A stretch of DNA of 64,000 nucleotides from Schlesneria sphaerica (GTDB taxonomy: Bacteria; Planctomycetota; Planctomycetia; Planctomycetales; Planctomycetaceae), in assembly GCF_044336245.1 (NCBI RefSeq), contig NZ_CP172346.1, positions 1,240,001 to 1,304,000 of the forward strand, written 5' to 3'. Below, one piece after another: positions 52,149 to 61,997 of this stretch; within the stretch, counting starts at the first letter, position 1; every line of letters begins with the position of its first letter. Made by a program: the position numbers and the translations under genes. The notes under the pieces are model-generated. The model was not told the origin of the DNA. It saw nothing but the letters and a program-made list of their open reading frames with translations, and ran no database searches.

Positions 52149-53393
52149 CTACTTCTTCCCGAAGCAGTAAACCTTGCCGTCCCGGCTTTCACTCCCAATC
52201 ACCAGCACTCCCTCGCCGATCGCGGGAGCGGCAGAAATAGGTTTACCCGCATTAAACTTCCAACGCTCGGTTCCATCCTGGAGACTGATTTCGTAGAGAT
52301 TTCCGTCATTGGATCCAATGAATACGCGATCTCCGGCGACGGTTGGCGAACTGTCGACTTTCGCCCGCGTGGGGAATGTCCAGGCCTTCTTACCGGTGAT
52401 CCGATCGATGGCATGAACGAGCTTGTCGCGTCCTCCGACAACAACCAGCTTTTCAGTGACGGCTGCGGAGGAATGAAACGGGGCATCTCCATTTCCAGGT
52501 CGGTAGCGCCAGATCACCTCCTGCTTCTTCCAGTCGACTGCCACCACTTCGCTTGCGAAGGTCCCGACATAAAGGATGTCCCCTACCACAGCAGGCGACG
52601 CGATCAAGTAGGTCTCGAGTCGCAGGTCAGCACGCTGCTTTCCTGTCTCGATCTCGATCGTCCGGAGGTGCTCGTCGCACCCCGCAATGAACGTCACCCC
52701 TTCGACAACGGCGGGTGCACAGTGAACGTATCCCTGGGTTGCAAAGCTCCACGCCAGTGTCCCATCCCCATTGAGGCAATAGAGACTGTTGTCATAGGAT
52801 CCAAAAAGGATTCGATCGCCGATCACAGCGGCGGAACTGTAGATTTCCCCCCCCGTCTCATACTTCCACAAGCCTTCCCCCGTCTCGCGGTTGATCGCGT
52901 GAAAGACACCGTCTTCATCACCGAGATAAATCGCATCCGAGGTCACGGTGGGAGAGGATTTGAAGCCTGGCGCGAAAGAATTGGGCTCCACCTTTTCGAC
53001 TGACTTGTAGGACCAGACAGTCTTCCCAGTCGCTTTTTCGAGACAGCTTAGTTCCCCCGACAGGCAGGGAACGTAGACAAAGTCGCCAACAATCGCGGCA
53101 GTGGCGAGAATCTGGTCCCCTAAGGTGATTTCCCAGAGCTTCTCTAGTTGCTCGGGCAACGGCGAAGTAGCCACACCCGACTGTAAGAGATCATGGCGGA
53201 ACGAAGACCAACTGGTCTGGCTGGGATGAGCCACCTTACTCTCTTCCGCGAATGAAGAAGCACACAGAAGGGGTGAGAGCGCCGCAAAAGTGATGAGCAT
53301 AAACGCTCGCCGAATTCCTCCTGATCGAGGTTGGGCGACGCGATCCTGCTGGTATTGGCTTCGCGGACCGAATGTGAACATGAATTTTTCCAT
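52149..53393 (-). CDS. PQQ-like beta-propeller protein, secreted
   Basis: The 414-residue product has a signal segment (AFMLITFAALSPLLCASSFA) after a basic tail. About seven repeats follow, with the pattern 'V.GD.VYVGS.DG.LYALD..TG...W....': for example SGELSCLEKATGKTVWSYK, FHAINRETGEGLWKYETGG and SLYCLNGDGTLAWSF. This is a PQQ-type eight-bladed propeller, as in BamB-like or PQQ-dehydrogenase-like proteins, without catalytic dehydrogenase marks. The likely location is the periplasm. It is 32 nt after the ADH gene on the same strand and probably co-transcribed. Confidence 0.87.
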   Translation of the reverse strand: MEKFMFTFGPRSQYQQDRVAQPRSGGIRRAFMLITFAALSPLLCASSFAEESKVAHPSQTSWSSFRHDLLQSGVATSPLPEQLEKLWEITLGDQILATAAIVGDFVYVPCLSGELSCLEKATGKTVWSYKSVEKVEPNSFAPGFKSSPTVTSDAIYLGDEDGVFHAINRETGEGLWKYETGGEIYSSAAVIGDRILFGSYDNSLYCLNGDGTLAWSFATQGYVHCAPAVVEGVTFIAGCDEHLRTIEIETGKQRADLRLETYLIASPAVVGDILYVGTFASEVVAVDWKKQEVIWRYRPGNGDAPFHSSAAVTEKLVVVGGRDKLVHAIDRITGKKAWTFPTRAKVDSSPTVAGDRVFIGSNDGNLYEISLQDGTERWKFNAGKPISAAPAIGEGVLVIGSESRDGKVYCFGKK

Positions 53394-53425
53394 TGTGACA
53401 CTCCGCGAACTCGCTCGACGGACTT

Positions 53426-54676
53426 CTATTCGAAAGCAGCTTCGTAAAGCGCAAGTAAGCTGGCAGCGTTGACGGGACGCGGATTAAAAGTTCCGGTCCA
53501 TTGCTTTGCCGCTTCCTCAGCCAGCACAGGCAGCATAGACCGATCAACCTGACATGATCTTAGCGTGGAAGGAAGACCAGCGGCAGAGGTGAGTTTTCGG
53601 ACGGCGTTTGCCAGTTTCTCGCCCGCTTCGGGATCGTCGACATCGCAGATTCCCACATCAGCGGCCAGCCGGCCGTAGCTTGATCCCACCACGGATGAAT
53701 TATACCGCATGACGTGAGGCAACATCACCCCGATGGCGAGCCCATGCGTCACGTCAAAATGAGCGGTCAATGGATTTGCGAGAGCATGAGTGGCCCCAAG
53801 CATCGAGTTCTCGATGGCGGCTCCAGCCAGATGAGACCCCAGCAGCATATTCCCTCGAGCTGCGACGAGCAGCGAGGAATTAACGAGTGCTTCTCCCGTC
53901 GCTTCTCCGTTCGTTCCTGGAGCGGATGAATTGCCAGCAGCGATCGACGTGACAATCGGAAACGCCTGCGCGAGCAGGCGCCAGGCCCTGCGTGCAAATA
54001 ACTGCGAGATCGCATTCCGCTTCGTGGTAACGTAACTTTCCAAAGCGTGACTGATTGCATCGATGCCAGTCGCCGAGGTAACACCGGCCGGCATGCTGAG
54101 CGTCAAGTCGGGATCGAGGATTGCGACCCGGCAGGAAGCCTTCTTGTCGCCACACGCCATTTTCATGTGCGTTTTTGCGTCAGCAATGAGAGCGAACGAC
54201 TGTGCCTCGCTTCCCGTTCCCGAGGTCGTGGGGATCGCAATGGAGGGTAGCATTGGCTTGGTTGCCTTTCCTACACCCCAATAATCGCGCATCTGTCCGC
54301 CATTGGTCAGAAGGAAATTGATTCCCTTCGCACAGTCCATCGCACTGCCGCCACCCATGGCCACGATCAGATCGATCTGATGGTCCCGGGCGATTTGCAG
54401 GCCGTGGTCGACGTCGTCGGTGGTCGGGTTTGGCTGAACATCATGGAACAAAGCCACGGACAGCCCTGATTCGTTCAGAATGGACACGCCTCGGGCGGCG
54501 TGCCCTGCCTTCTCAATCCCCGGATCAGTTACAAACAGGACCCGGGTCCCCCCCAGATCCTTCGCCAGTTGCCCCAGTTGGGCCACGGTCCCTGATCCAA
54601 ACACCACGCGGGTTCGTGGATCGAAATCGAATGGGGGCAGCAAGTCGAGTCCAACAGCGGAATTCACGGCAGGCAT
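53426..54676 (-). CDS. Iron-containing alcohol dehydrogenase
   Basis: The 416-residue product is a type III (iron) alcohol dehydrogenase. VFGSGTVAQLGQLAKDLG leads the NAD domain, GGGSAMDCAKGINFLL is the dinucleotide-binding loop, IPTTSGTGSEAQ is conserved, and ATHALANPLTAHFDVTHGLAIGVMLPHVM supplies the metal ligands His. The known reaction is NAD(P)-linked oxidation of an alcohol or reduction of an aldehyde. The length is normal. Confidence 0.92.
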   Translation of the reverse strand: MPAVNSAVGLDLLPPFDFDPRTRVVFGSGTVAQLGQLAKDLGGTRVLFVTDPGIEKAGHAARGVSILNESGLSVALFHDVQPNPTTDDVDHGLQIARDHQIDLIVAMGGGSAMDCAKGINFLLTNGGQMRDYWGVGKATKPMLPSIAIPTTSGTGSEAQSFALIADAKTHMKMACGDKKASCRVAILDPDLTLSMPAGVTSATGIDAISHALESYVTTKRNAISQLFARRAWRLLAQAFPIVTSIAAGNSSAPGTNGEATGEALVNSSLLVAARGNMLLGSHLAGAAIENSMLGATHALANPLTAHFDVTHGLAIGVMLPHVMRYNSSVVGSSYGRLAADVGICDVDDPEAGEKLANAVRKLTSAAGLPSTLRSCQVDRSMLPVLAEEAAKQWTGTFNPRPVNAASLLALYEAAFE

Positions 54677-55144
54677 CCAGGCGGGGCTATCGGCGGCGAG
54701 ACAAGCAATCGCTTATGAGCGGCACAGCTAAGGTACCTTCAACTCTTCGATCGCTCAACGCCCAGCGGCGAACCGGCCAGGGTTTCATGAATCAAATTTT
54801 GTGCGAACTTCATCTGCCATTAAGACTTCGGCGTTCCCTCTACACCCTTTCTGCAGATCCCATTCACGTTAAATCGACAGAGAAGTTTCGGTTTCGGAAT
54901 TGGATGGAATGGGTCGCTGGAACACTTCTGCCTGTTGCGGCCTCGCAACTGCCTGCCCGTGCGTTTCGCAAATCCACCCTCGCTGTGAGGTACCGAAAAC
55001 CTGTCTTGGCCCCGCACCACTGAGAAATCGAACTCAGAATACGCAAAAAAAGCCCCACATCGATTCGATGGGGGCTCCGTATTGGCAAAGACTCAAGCAA
55101 GCGCTGGAATCAAGCTGGTTCGTTTGCGACCGACGACAGTCACC
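54677..55144 (+). other. Intergenic region with minus-strand terminator
   Basis: About 470 nt without a supported gene. A longer frame on the plus strand (54430-55023) lies mostly over the ADH gene and has no protein features. The right part holds the terminator of the COX24-like gene. Confidence 0.5.
55044..55076 (-). terminator. Terminator of the COX24-like gene
   Basis: AGCCCC (55051-55056) pairs with GGGGCT (55071-55076); reading on the minus strand the stem is followed by a run of seven T. Confidence 0.85.
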
Positions 55145-55231
55145 TTATTTGCGGTGGCGAATCTTGCTCCGCATTTTTCGCTTCTTCCGGCCGAGTTTCC
55201 GTCGTCCTTTTCCAGTTTTCTTGACTCCCAT
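55145..55231 (-). CDS. AURKAIP1/COX24-type very short basic protein
   Basis: The product has only 28 residues: MGVKKTGKGRRK followed by LGRKKRKMRSKIRHRK. More than half the residues are Lys or Arg. It matches the small AURKAIP1/COX24 (mS38-like) proteins annotated in many planctomycetes, which are probably ribosome-associated. GGGAG lies about 10 nt before the ATG; a GTG three codons upstream (55240) is an alternative. A strong minus-strand terminator follows 70 nt downstream, which supports a real gene. It is too short for most ORF finders. Confidence 0.75.
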   Translation of the reverse strand: MGVKKTGKGRRKLGRKKRKMRSKIRHRK

Positions 55232-55705
55232 TCCGCGCACTCTCCCGTCGTCTTTTGTCGAATGAAATTTGCTGAATTGTTCAATTGCCAGAATCAATGA
55301 CGATAGCAGGCACTGCCATTTCGTTCAAGTAAGAACTTTTCGTGAATCCAATCCGGCATAGCAGAGCCCCCGGGCCGAATTTACAGCCTGAAAATTCCCC
55401 TGCGCTTCCGGGAGCACGTCGACAGATTGCCCCAGGAACGATGCGACTCTATCGTACGACAAGATCGACCAAATTCGTCAAAGCGGTCCACTCGTAAGTC
55501 GACGCCCTCTGAGGTGCAGGACGCTGCTTGTTTTCGGGCTGGGATTCCGATCAACTATCGACTTCCCCCAGTTCGAGTTTGATCATTTTTTTAAGTTTAA
55601 GAGATGCGTACGCCGCATTCTCGAAATGCAATACCCCCGCCTGGTTCTCACGTGGTCTGCACGGATTTCGCAGAAACAGCGGTGTGCCTGACAAGGAGAG
55701 ATCGC
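55232..55705 (+). other. Divergent intergenic region
   Basis: About 470 nt between the COX24-like gene (minus) and the next gene (plus). I see no gene or clear promoter pair. AAGGAGAG at its right end is the ribosome-binding site of the next gene. Confidence 0.45.
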
Positions 55706-56245
55706 GTGTTTCCATGGGATGGTTTTGAGAATGAAAAACGATTTCGCACTGCGTGGGACGCTGTTTCGATCGTGAGAGGTGTCCGTTACTCGTTGTTCAC
55801 GTTCGGGGAAACGGACCTCCCCTATCATCTGATCCTGTCGGGACCGAAAGAGGACCAGGCTGTGAACATTGTTCGCGGCAACATCAAAATCGCGAGGCCC
55901 ATGATCATTACGCCGGACAGCGTCGGTCCTGAATTCGAAGACTTCTTCAGCGACGCTTCGGATCAAGATCTTGCACAGTTTGTTCTGGCTCGTACGGCCT
56001 CGTTCTCGAACTTGAAATTTCGAAATCAGTCGAGCGAGCGAAAGGTCGTCAGCGACAGCGTGCAGGAATCCATTGATAAGATTTCCCGGCAACTCGACGA
56101 GGAAGAGGAAGAGCGGGTCGCGATTCTGACAGCTCCTGTCCCCCTGGCCGGATTCGCAGTACTGAAGTATGCCGTCCAACGCGTTCTACAGAGCGCACCG
56201 GATAACATCCAGCAACTCAGAGAAAAAGGATTTCTTCCCTTCTGA
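55706..56245 (+). CDS. Hypothetical cytosolic protein
   Basis: The start is GTG 55706, preceded by AAGGAGAG at ideal distance; the frame is open from 55604, but the upstream part does not look coding. The 179-residue product begins VFPWDGFENEKRFRTAWDAV, and LFTFGETDLPYHLIL, GNIKIARPMIITP and FFSDASDQDLAQFVLARTASFSN follow. The middle is acidic (RQLDEEEEERVA). It does not match a family I know by name; it looks like a planctomycete-conserved protein of about 180 residues. Confidence 0.65.
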   Translation: MFPWDGFENEKRFRTAWDAVSIVRGVRYSLFTFGETDLPYHLILSGPKEDQAVNIVRGNIKIARPMIITPDSVGPEFEDFFSDASDQDLAQFVLARTASFSNLKFRNQSSERKVVSDSVQESIDKISRQLDEEEEERVAILTAPVPLAGFAVLKYAVQRVLQSAPDNIQQLREKGFLPF

Positions 56246-56629
56246 GTCTCCGAGCATGACTCCGTTCTGTCCACGTTTACGAGCCGTCCCGCTATCGGCC
56301 ACTTCGCCTGTAGCGAGACCGTGTCTGCTGCGATCGGATTTCCTCGCGATCTATAAACCCTTACGCACACTCTCAACCGCTGCGTTCGAGGGTGTGCGGA
56401 CCGGACTCGGCGCGACCGGGCTCGCACTGGCGATACCGCTTCTTCGATTCCCTGTTTCTGGCGATCCAAGCACGATCGAGGACGCTCATGCAGAGACTGT
56501 GAGACATACTCAAGTCGTTTTGAGGCTTTCAAACGAAGTCTAACGACTCCCCACAGGGAGCCGAGGGAACTCTCACCATTCCTCGATGGGTCCGCTTTAC
56601 TGGAACTTAACGGAATGCAAACCGGTTCG
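56246..56629 (+). other. Intergenic region
   Basis: About 380 nt with no supported gene; the overlapping plus and minus frames lack protein-like features. Confidence 0.45.
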
Positions 56630-58375
56630 TCATTTCCAGAGCGAAGCAAGCATTCCGACGAATCCTGGATAGACGGCTGAGTCACCCGATCCGGCCCAGA
56701 CGGTTCTCAGCAGGTCAGCGGACAGGCAAGTGCCAAAAGCGAGGACACAAACGGAAGCGAAAAGCAGGGTGCAGTATCCTGCACTCCACTCGACCTCCTG
56801 TGGCAGTGCCAGTTTTTGCGAGCTACCGAACCCAAGCTGGCTAGAGCCGGCAGAGAATCCGTCGTCGTACCCGTCTTCGTCTTCATCAAACGCCAGATCG
56901 TCAATATCCTCTTCGCCACTGAGGTCATGATCGGAGACCTCAAGCTCTTCGAGCGATTCACCATCATCGAAAATACTTTCTTCGACGGTCTTCTGCTTCC
57001 GCTTTGGCGCAATCGGAGGGGCGTCGTCATCATCTTCGAAGTGGACGACGTTGTCGTCAGAATCTCCTAACGCCTGAAGTTCAGACGTGTCGCTGGCGTT
57101 GAAGGCTTCCAAGTCTGAAGCATCCGCTTCGTCATCATCCATCGGCATCAATAGCGGGGACGTCGTTCCGAGATCCTCGTCACTCAATTCCCTCAGGTTC
57201 ATCGGCGAGGTATCGCCGAGTTCGTCGCTGGCTGGTGCCGATGAACCTTTCAACTTGAGGCTGCTGTCGGCCTTCTTCCCTTTGCCACCGGGAGATTTGA
57301 GATCGAAGGACTTGCCGCTGCCGGGGCTCATCCGAATCCCGCTGTCATCACCAAGATTGATCCCGCTGTCCGCCAGACGGACGCCGCTGTCGGCTCCTTC
57401 GAGTGAAATACCGCTGTCGGCGGGTCGCTGAAGCTGCAAACCACTGTCGTCGTCGAGTCGGATACCGCTGTCGGCTCCGCCGAGACGGATTCCGCTGCTG
57501 GCCCCGAGTCGAATGCCGCTGTCTCCGCCACCAATCAGCTGAATGCCGCTATCACCGGCAAGCTGGATTCCGCTATCGCCAGCCAATGTTATGGAGGAAT
57601 CGTCTCCCTCGTGCAGTACCGAGTCTGACCTGGCGGAACCGATAAGGTTAAAGTCACTATCGCCCTGTCCAGCATTTCCACGCCCCGGGACGTCCCCTTT
57701 CTTCGACAAGAGAGTAACGTCGCTATCACTGTCTTTGCCCCCCTTGGGGCCGATCAGTTTCACGTCGCTATCGCTGTCTGAGAATGACGACAACCGAATG
57801 TCGCTATCGGTCGTCGCCAGACGAACATCGCTGTCGGAATTCATTCCCGCGTGTGGTCGTTTCCCCGGGTCGGGCAGATCGATCATCCGAACATCACTGT
57901 CCGAATCGGACTTTGAACCACTTCGAGGAATAAACAACGAAACGTCGCTGTCACTTCCCTCCGCGGCAGAACCGATGGGCTCGACCAGACGGACGTCGCT
58001 GTCGGAATCGTTAAGACTGATCGTGGGCATGTCCGAACTGCTGCCGGACAGGATTCCTTTATTCTTACCGAAGTCGTCGGTTACCAGTCGCACATCGCTG
58101 TCGGAGTTTGTTAGTGACCCCTTGCGAATCACAGTGGCCTGTTGACTGGAATCATCCGCATCCCCGAACTCATCAATGATCTGGAGGTCCGGATCCGAAT
58201 CGGGTTGCCGGCGACGGCGATATTCCGCCACATCGTCGGCCTTGAATTTCCACGTTCCCCGGTCGGCGAATCCTCTGACTTCGCCTTTTTCCCGCAGTCG
58301 GATCAGGTCTTCCGTTTTGATCCCGAGCTGAGCTGCGGCTTCTTCCAGGCTCAGATACTTCTTGTTCGGGGCCAT
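56630..58375 (-). CDS. Membrane-tethered HTH protein with many DSDVRL/DSGIRL repeats
   Basis: The 581-residue product starts with an excisionase/MerR-type HTH (YLSLEEAAAQLGIKTEDLIRLREKGEVRGF, then GTWKFKADDVAEYRRRR). Residues about 75-345 hold around 25 short repeats: first (S)DSDVRL-type, then DSGIRL-type, mostly 15-20 residues apart. An acidic region follows (about 370-500). The C-terminus has a hydrophobic span (AGYCTLLFASVCVLAFGTCL) and a second weaker one. It could be a DNA-binding protein anchored to the membrane by its tail, with the repeats as a flexible binding platform. Similar HTH-repeat proteins occur in planctomycetes; none has a function known to me. Confidence 0.75.
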   Translation of the reverse strand: MAPNKKYLSLEEAAAQLGIKTEDLIRLREKGEVRGFADRGTWKFKADDVAEYRRRRQPDSDPDLQIIDEFGDADDSSQQATVIRKGSLTNSDSDVRLVTDDFGKNKGILSGSSSDMPTISLNDSDSDVRLVEPIGSAAEGSDSDVSLFIPRSGSKSDSDSDVRMIDLPDPGKRPHAGMNSDSDVRLATTDSDIRLSSFSDSDSDVKLIGPKGGKDSDSDVTLLSKKGDVPGRGNAGQGDSDFNLIGSARSDSVLHEGDDSSITLAGDSGIQLAGDSGIQLIGGGDSGIRLGASSGIRLGGADSGIRLDDDSGLQLQRPADSGISLEGADSGVRLADSGINLGDDSGIRMSPGSGKSFDLKSPGGKGKKADSSLKLKGSSAPASDELGDTSPMNLRELSDEDLGTTSPLLMPMDDDEADASDLEAFNASDTSELQALGDSDDNVVHFEDDDDAPPIAPKRKQKTVEESIFDDGESLEELEVSDHDLSGEEDIDDLAFDEDEDGYDDGFSAGSSQLGFGSSQKLALPQEVEWSAGYCTLLFASVCVLAFGTCLSADLLRTVWAGSGDSAVYPGFVGMLASLWK

Positions 58376-58869
58376 CTATCAAACTCCGCGGGAAAAAAGA
58401 AACCAGGTTAGCAAACAGGTCAATGTCGACCGATTCCGACATTCTGACGGGATCACGGGGTTAAAAACCAGACGTGAAATTACAAATTCTCGAATCCGTT
58501 CATCATTCTCCCTAACGGCATTTTACGTTGGACCGGGCAAAAGGCGATCCTCCGCATCAACGTGATTCTTCAATCGGCGTTTTCTGAAATCAGACTTCGA
58601 TTCGCTGAGCCCGTCCGAGCGCTCGAAGTCCTGAAATTTTCTTTCTGCAGTCACGACCGTCACCGTCTGCGTACAGGTCACGACGCGAAAACTGATTTCG
58701 GTCGGACCGGGTGGATTGGACACTTTGTTCGGGATGGAACGTCTTTATCGATTGAGTCAAGTTTTCTGCGCATTGAGCCGATACCAGAGTCAGAGTGTCT
58801 CCCTTTTACGCAGCGTGGGTCTGCGACATCCTGCGATCGATCACATCATCGTTCATCGACAGGAATCGC
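58376..58869 (+). other. Divergent intergenic region
   Basis: About 490 nt between divergent genes, with no supported gene. The lipoprotein frame extends left into it but has no ribosome-binding site there. Confidence 0.45.
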
Positions 58870-60156
58870 ATGTTTGGTACCAGCAGCAGGACTCAAGAAG
58901 GTTGGAAGAGACGAGGTATCAGCGTTTGCCTCGTCACGGCGTTCGCGTTGAGTTTCGCGTTTTCCGGCTGCCTCGGCCCGACGGCACTCAGTGTCACCAG
59001 AACCCGCTACAACGAGGTTTACCGGTCCACCAATGATGAGCAATTATTGCTGAATATCGTCCGCTTGCGCTACGCTGACTCGCCCATCTTTATGGATCTG
59101 AGCAATATCACGAGCCAGTTCGAGATGAGCGGGCGCGGCAACTACAGCTACGGACTCGACGGGTCGGGGCCGGGGATGAGTAATCTCGGGCTGGGTGAGT
59201 GGTTTATCCGCGACGCTCCCACCTTCAGCTACCACCCACGTACTGGACAGGAAACGGCAAAATCTCTGCTTCAGCCGCTGTCAGCCGAGCTGTTCAGCGT
59301 CGTCAATGCAGGGGCCAATTTCCAGCAGTTCATGCTGATGGCCGTGAATGACATCAATGACGTCCCTAATGCGGCGCGTTCCATTGCAATGATCCCCAAT
59401 GGACCTGACGACAACTTCGAATTTCGTCGTGGCGTCCAATTACTCGGCGATCTGGAACAGCGCGGAGCCATCGAGCTCACTGTACGAAAACTGGAAGACT
59501 CAGACGATATTTCCGACCCGATTGCCATGGAACGTATCGGCGGTGCCGATCTGGTGAACGCCGCGAAAGAAAACTACGTCTTTCGGACAGTTGATCAGGA
59601 TCGGATGACGGTCCATAAGTACGAAAAAACGCTCGTATTACGTGTGCGGGAACAGGACCGCATGTCCCCTGAGATGCTCGAAGTCGCACAGATATTCCGT
59701 CTGCGGCCTGGACGTAGCACCTATAAGATCAAGTCAGAGATGAGTGGTGACCATCCTGAACGAGAACCTGGGATCGTCGATGAAGAGGACCTCGCTGCGG
59801 GTGACACGATTTTCGTCAACATGCGTTCCATGCTGCAGATTGGCGTGTTCCTGTCGAAAGGGGTCTGTATACCTGACGAACACGTCACCCGCGGCATCGC
59901 ACCCATGACGGCCGATGGATCCGGCCAACTTTACGATTGGACCAACGTGACTCAGGGGCTGTTTCAGGTGTGCAGCAGCAAACGACGGCCAAAGAAATCG
60001 GAGATCGCAGTCAAATACCGGGGTTACTGGTTCTACATCGCACCAAATGATGTGCAGTCACGTGCCAGTATGGCGATCTACGAGATTCTGTTCGCGGTGC
60101 AGGAATCCGATGTTCGATCAGGCGGCCCATTGCTCACTCTACCCCTCGGCGGATGA
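58870..60156 (+). CDS. Lipoprotein, function unknown
   Basis: The start is ATG 58870 with AGGA about 9 nt upstream, giving 428 residues; the frame is open from 58795. The N-terminus is basic, then hydrophobic with an AFSGC lipobox. TRTRYNEVYRSTNDEQLLLNIVRLRYADSP is a strongly patterned block that I associate with planctomycete and proteobacterial outer-membrane-type lipoproteins of unknown role. The rest is a mixed alpha/beta region with PLSAELFSVVNAGANFQQFMLMAVNDI. Its last 18 nt overlap the end of the ABC permease gene on the other strand. Confidence 0.65.
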   Translation: MFGTSSRTQEGWKRRGISVCLVTAFALSFAFSGCLGPTALSVTRTRYNEVYRSTNDEQLLLNIVRLRYADSPIFMDLSNITSQFEMSGRGNYSYGLDGSGPGMSNLGLGEWFIRDAPTFSYHPRTGQETAKSLLQPLSAELFSVVNAGANFQQFMLMAVNDINDVPNAARSIAMIPNGPDDNFEFRRGVQLLGDLEQRGAIELTVRKLEDSDDISDPIAMERIGGADLVNAAKENYVFRTVDQDRMTVHKYEKTLVLRVREQDRMSPEMLEVAQIFRLRPGRSTYKIKSEMSGDHPEREPGIVDEEDLAAGDTIFVNMRSMLQIGVFLSKGVCIPDEHVTRGIAPMTADGSGQLYDWTNVTQGLFQVCSSKRRPKKSEIAVKYRGYWFYIAPNDVQSRASMAIYEILFAVQESDVRSGGPLLTLPLGG

Positions 60157-61932
60157 GGGCCAGGTCGATAATTCGGGGCCCCGGTTGTAATTCGGGGATG
60201 ATCCGTGAACAGGCCCTTCCGACCGCCCGAGAATGCGGGAGAACCGAGAGAGTGAAATCCACCGCATCCACCACCAGAGTAGACTGAACAGGACGAAATG
60301 CAGGCCCAAGGTGATCCAGGCAAATCCAGGGTCCGAACGCGTCCGAATCCAGTCGGGCGAAAAGTCGAAGGTAGGAAAGGCCATCTGAAGTGGACTGAGC
60401 GATCCAATGAAGGGCAGTTTCCGGCCAAAGTTGAAGTACACAAAACGCGTTGCGAGGATGGGAATCAAACACACACAGACAACCAGGATCAATGTCGCCA
60501 GTACCGCCTGCATCTGTGTCTTACAACGCAGTCCAAGATAGAAGCTGGTCCACACAAGCAGTTGCATATAGATCAGGGGGCCCAGCGTGGCCGAGGTGAT
60601 TTCTCTCCAGAAATTTGAGCCGGGCGTCCTCACCCCGTCTTGCATCACATACCCGGTCCAAATGGCTTGGAACAAGATTGACACAGCAAACGGGACCGTG
60701 AGGATCTTGACCATCCTTTGAACTCCCGAGAGTTTTTCGAAAACGATCTCGGAAGCAGTGATCGGGGCCACGAGCAGAACATCCAATGACTGGCGGATAC
60801 GTTCGGAAGCGATCGCACCGGAAGCGTGGATCGTCAGACAGATAATGGATACGGTCCAGAAAAATGCGGGAAAGCCCCGGAAGGGATTGGTGAAATCGCC
60901 TCGACCATCCATCAGCATCGAAGCGATCACGAGGATCAAAGGTGTCAGCAACAGCATGAGCACGCGAAACTGATACCGAAATGTCCCCAGAGATTTCTTT
61001 TGCGTCTCACGCCAACTGATCGGGTGAAACAGGGGAAGAGATTGGTCATCCTTCACAAGGATCACCCCGCCAGTGGTGCGAGAATTGAGATCGTTGAAGA
61101 AGCGATCGGCTCGACGAAACCATTCCAGCACCATGTTTCGAGGAGGAACAAACGCCCGTGAGACGAGCAAACGCGCTGCGGACCTGAGTAAGAGCAGGCT
61201 GAGGACGCCGTCGATCACCGCTCCCGTGATGACGGCCAGCCAGAATAGCGGCATTGAACGAAAAATCCCGACCACTGACACCAGCACCTCGGATGTAATC
61301 TGAAAAACAGCAGATTGGGCCCCCCAGTAGAACGCCACCATCACGTAGGACATGATGAAGGCGGTGGATGTCGTTCGAAACCATGACGAGCAGAGTACGG
61401 AGATCGATCCGACGACAAATGTCATCCCCACCAATCGAACGACGGAGAAGATCAGCACGGAAATCTCAACGCCCCCGATTCCGTAGATGATCGCAAACAG
61501 AGGGAGCGAGAGAAGCTGGTATGTGCCCATCGCAACGACGCGGCTCAGTAATTTCTCAAAGACAATTGTGAGCGGGCTGAGTCGGGTTAGCAGCAGCAGC
61601 GCGAGAGTATCCTTCTCTTTTTCCACCGTCACGGCCCCGCACGCGATCGCGGGGACCAGGATCAGGATGGCAAGCTGCTGAATCATCATGAGCTGTGCGC
61701 TCAGCCCTCTCCCTTGCCCCATGTTCATCAAACTTGCCGTTCCACCCCCCTGAGTGAACGATTGATATTGCCACAGGGCGATTCCATACAGAACGACAGC
61801 ATAAACGACCCTCAGCAGATAAGTTCGTTTGTTCTGCGACTGCTCGATCAGTTCCTTCGTGAGCAGCGGAAGGCTGACGCGTTCGAGAATACTCACACCA
61901 TCGGCCCCAATCAGAGAGGTGTCAAATTTCAT
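60139..61932 (-). CDS. ABC-2 type transporter permease
   Basis: The 597-residue product has about twelve hydrophobic spans in two blocks. The N-terminal block starts with 'PLLTKELIEQSQNKRTYLLRVVYAVVL', the usual opening of ABC-2 permeases fused as two halves, and has VTVEKEKDTLALLLLTRLSP (the EKExxTL coupling motif). The second has ASERIRQSLDVLLVAPITASEI, a second copy. It is transcribed 65 nt after the ATPase gene, so the pair forms an exporter. The substrate is unknown. Confidence 0.85.
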   Translation of the reverse strand: MKFDTSLIGADGVSILERVSLPLLTKELIEQSQNKRTYLLRVVYAVVLYGIALWQYQSFTQGGGTASLMNMGQGRGLSAQLMMIQQLAILILVPAIACGAVTVEKEKDTLALLLLTRLSPLTIVFEKLLSRVVAMGTYQLLSLPLFAIIYGIGGVEISVLIFSVVRLVGMTFVVGSISVLCSSWFRTTSTAFIMSYVMVAFYWGAQSAVFQITSEVLVSVVGIFRSMPLFWLAVITGAVIDGVLSLLLLRSAARLLVSRAFVPPRNMVLEWFRRADRFFNDLNSRTTGGVILVKDDQSLPLFHPISWRETQKKSLGTFRYQFRVLMLLLTPLILVIASMLMDGRGDFTNPFRGFPAFFWTVSIICLTIHASGAIASERIRQSLDVLLVAPITASEIVFEKLSGVQRMVKILTVPFAVSILFQAIWTGYVMQDGVRTPGSNFWREITSATLGPLIYMQLLVWTSFYLGLRCKTQMQAVLATLILVVCVCLIPILATRFVYFNFGRKLPFIGSLSPLQMAFPTFDFSPDWIRTRSDPGFAWITLGLHFVLFSLLWWWMRWISLSRFSRILGRSEGPVHGSSPNYNRGPELSTWPSSAEG

Positions 61933-61997
61933 ATGGATGGAATCTCGTTTTGGTCACAAAGGCGAACCTGACGGTCATGTCCCCAACAGGTGACGCG

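Noticed and set aside
54430..55023. 197-codon plus-strand frame
   Set aside because: It is mostly the opposite strand of the iron alcohol dehydrogenase gene.
57087..58145. Plus-strand frames rich in Ser/Leu over the DSDVRL gene
   Set aside because: They mirror the repeats of the minus-strand gene and have no start signals.
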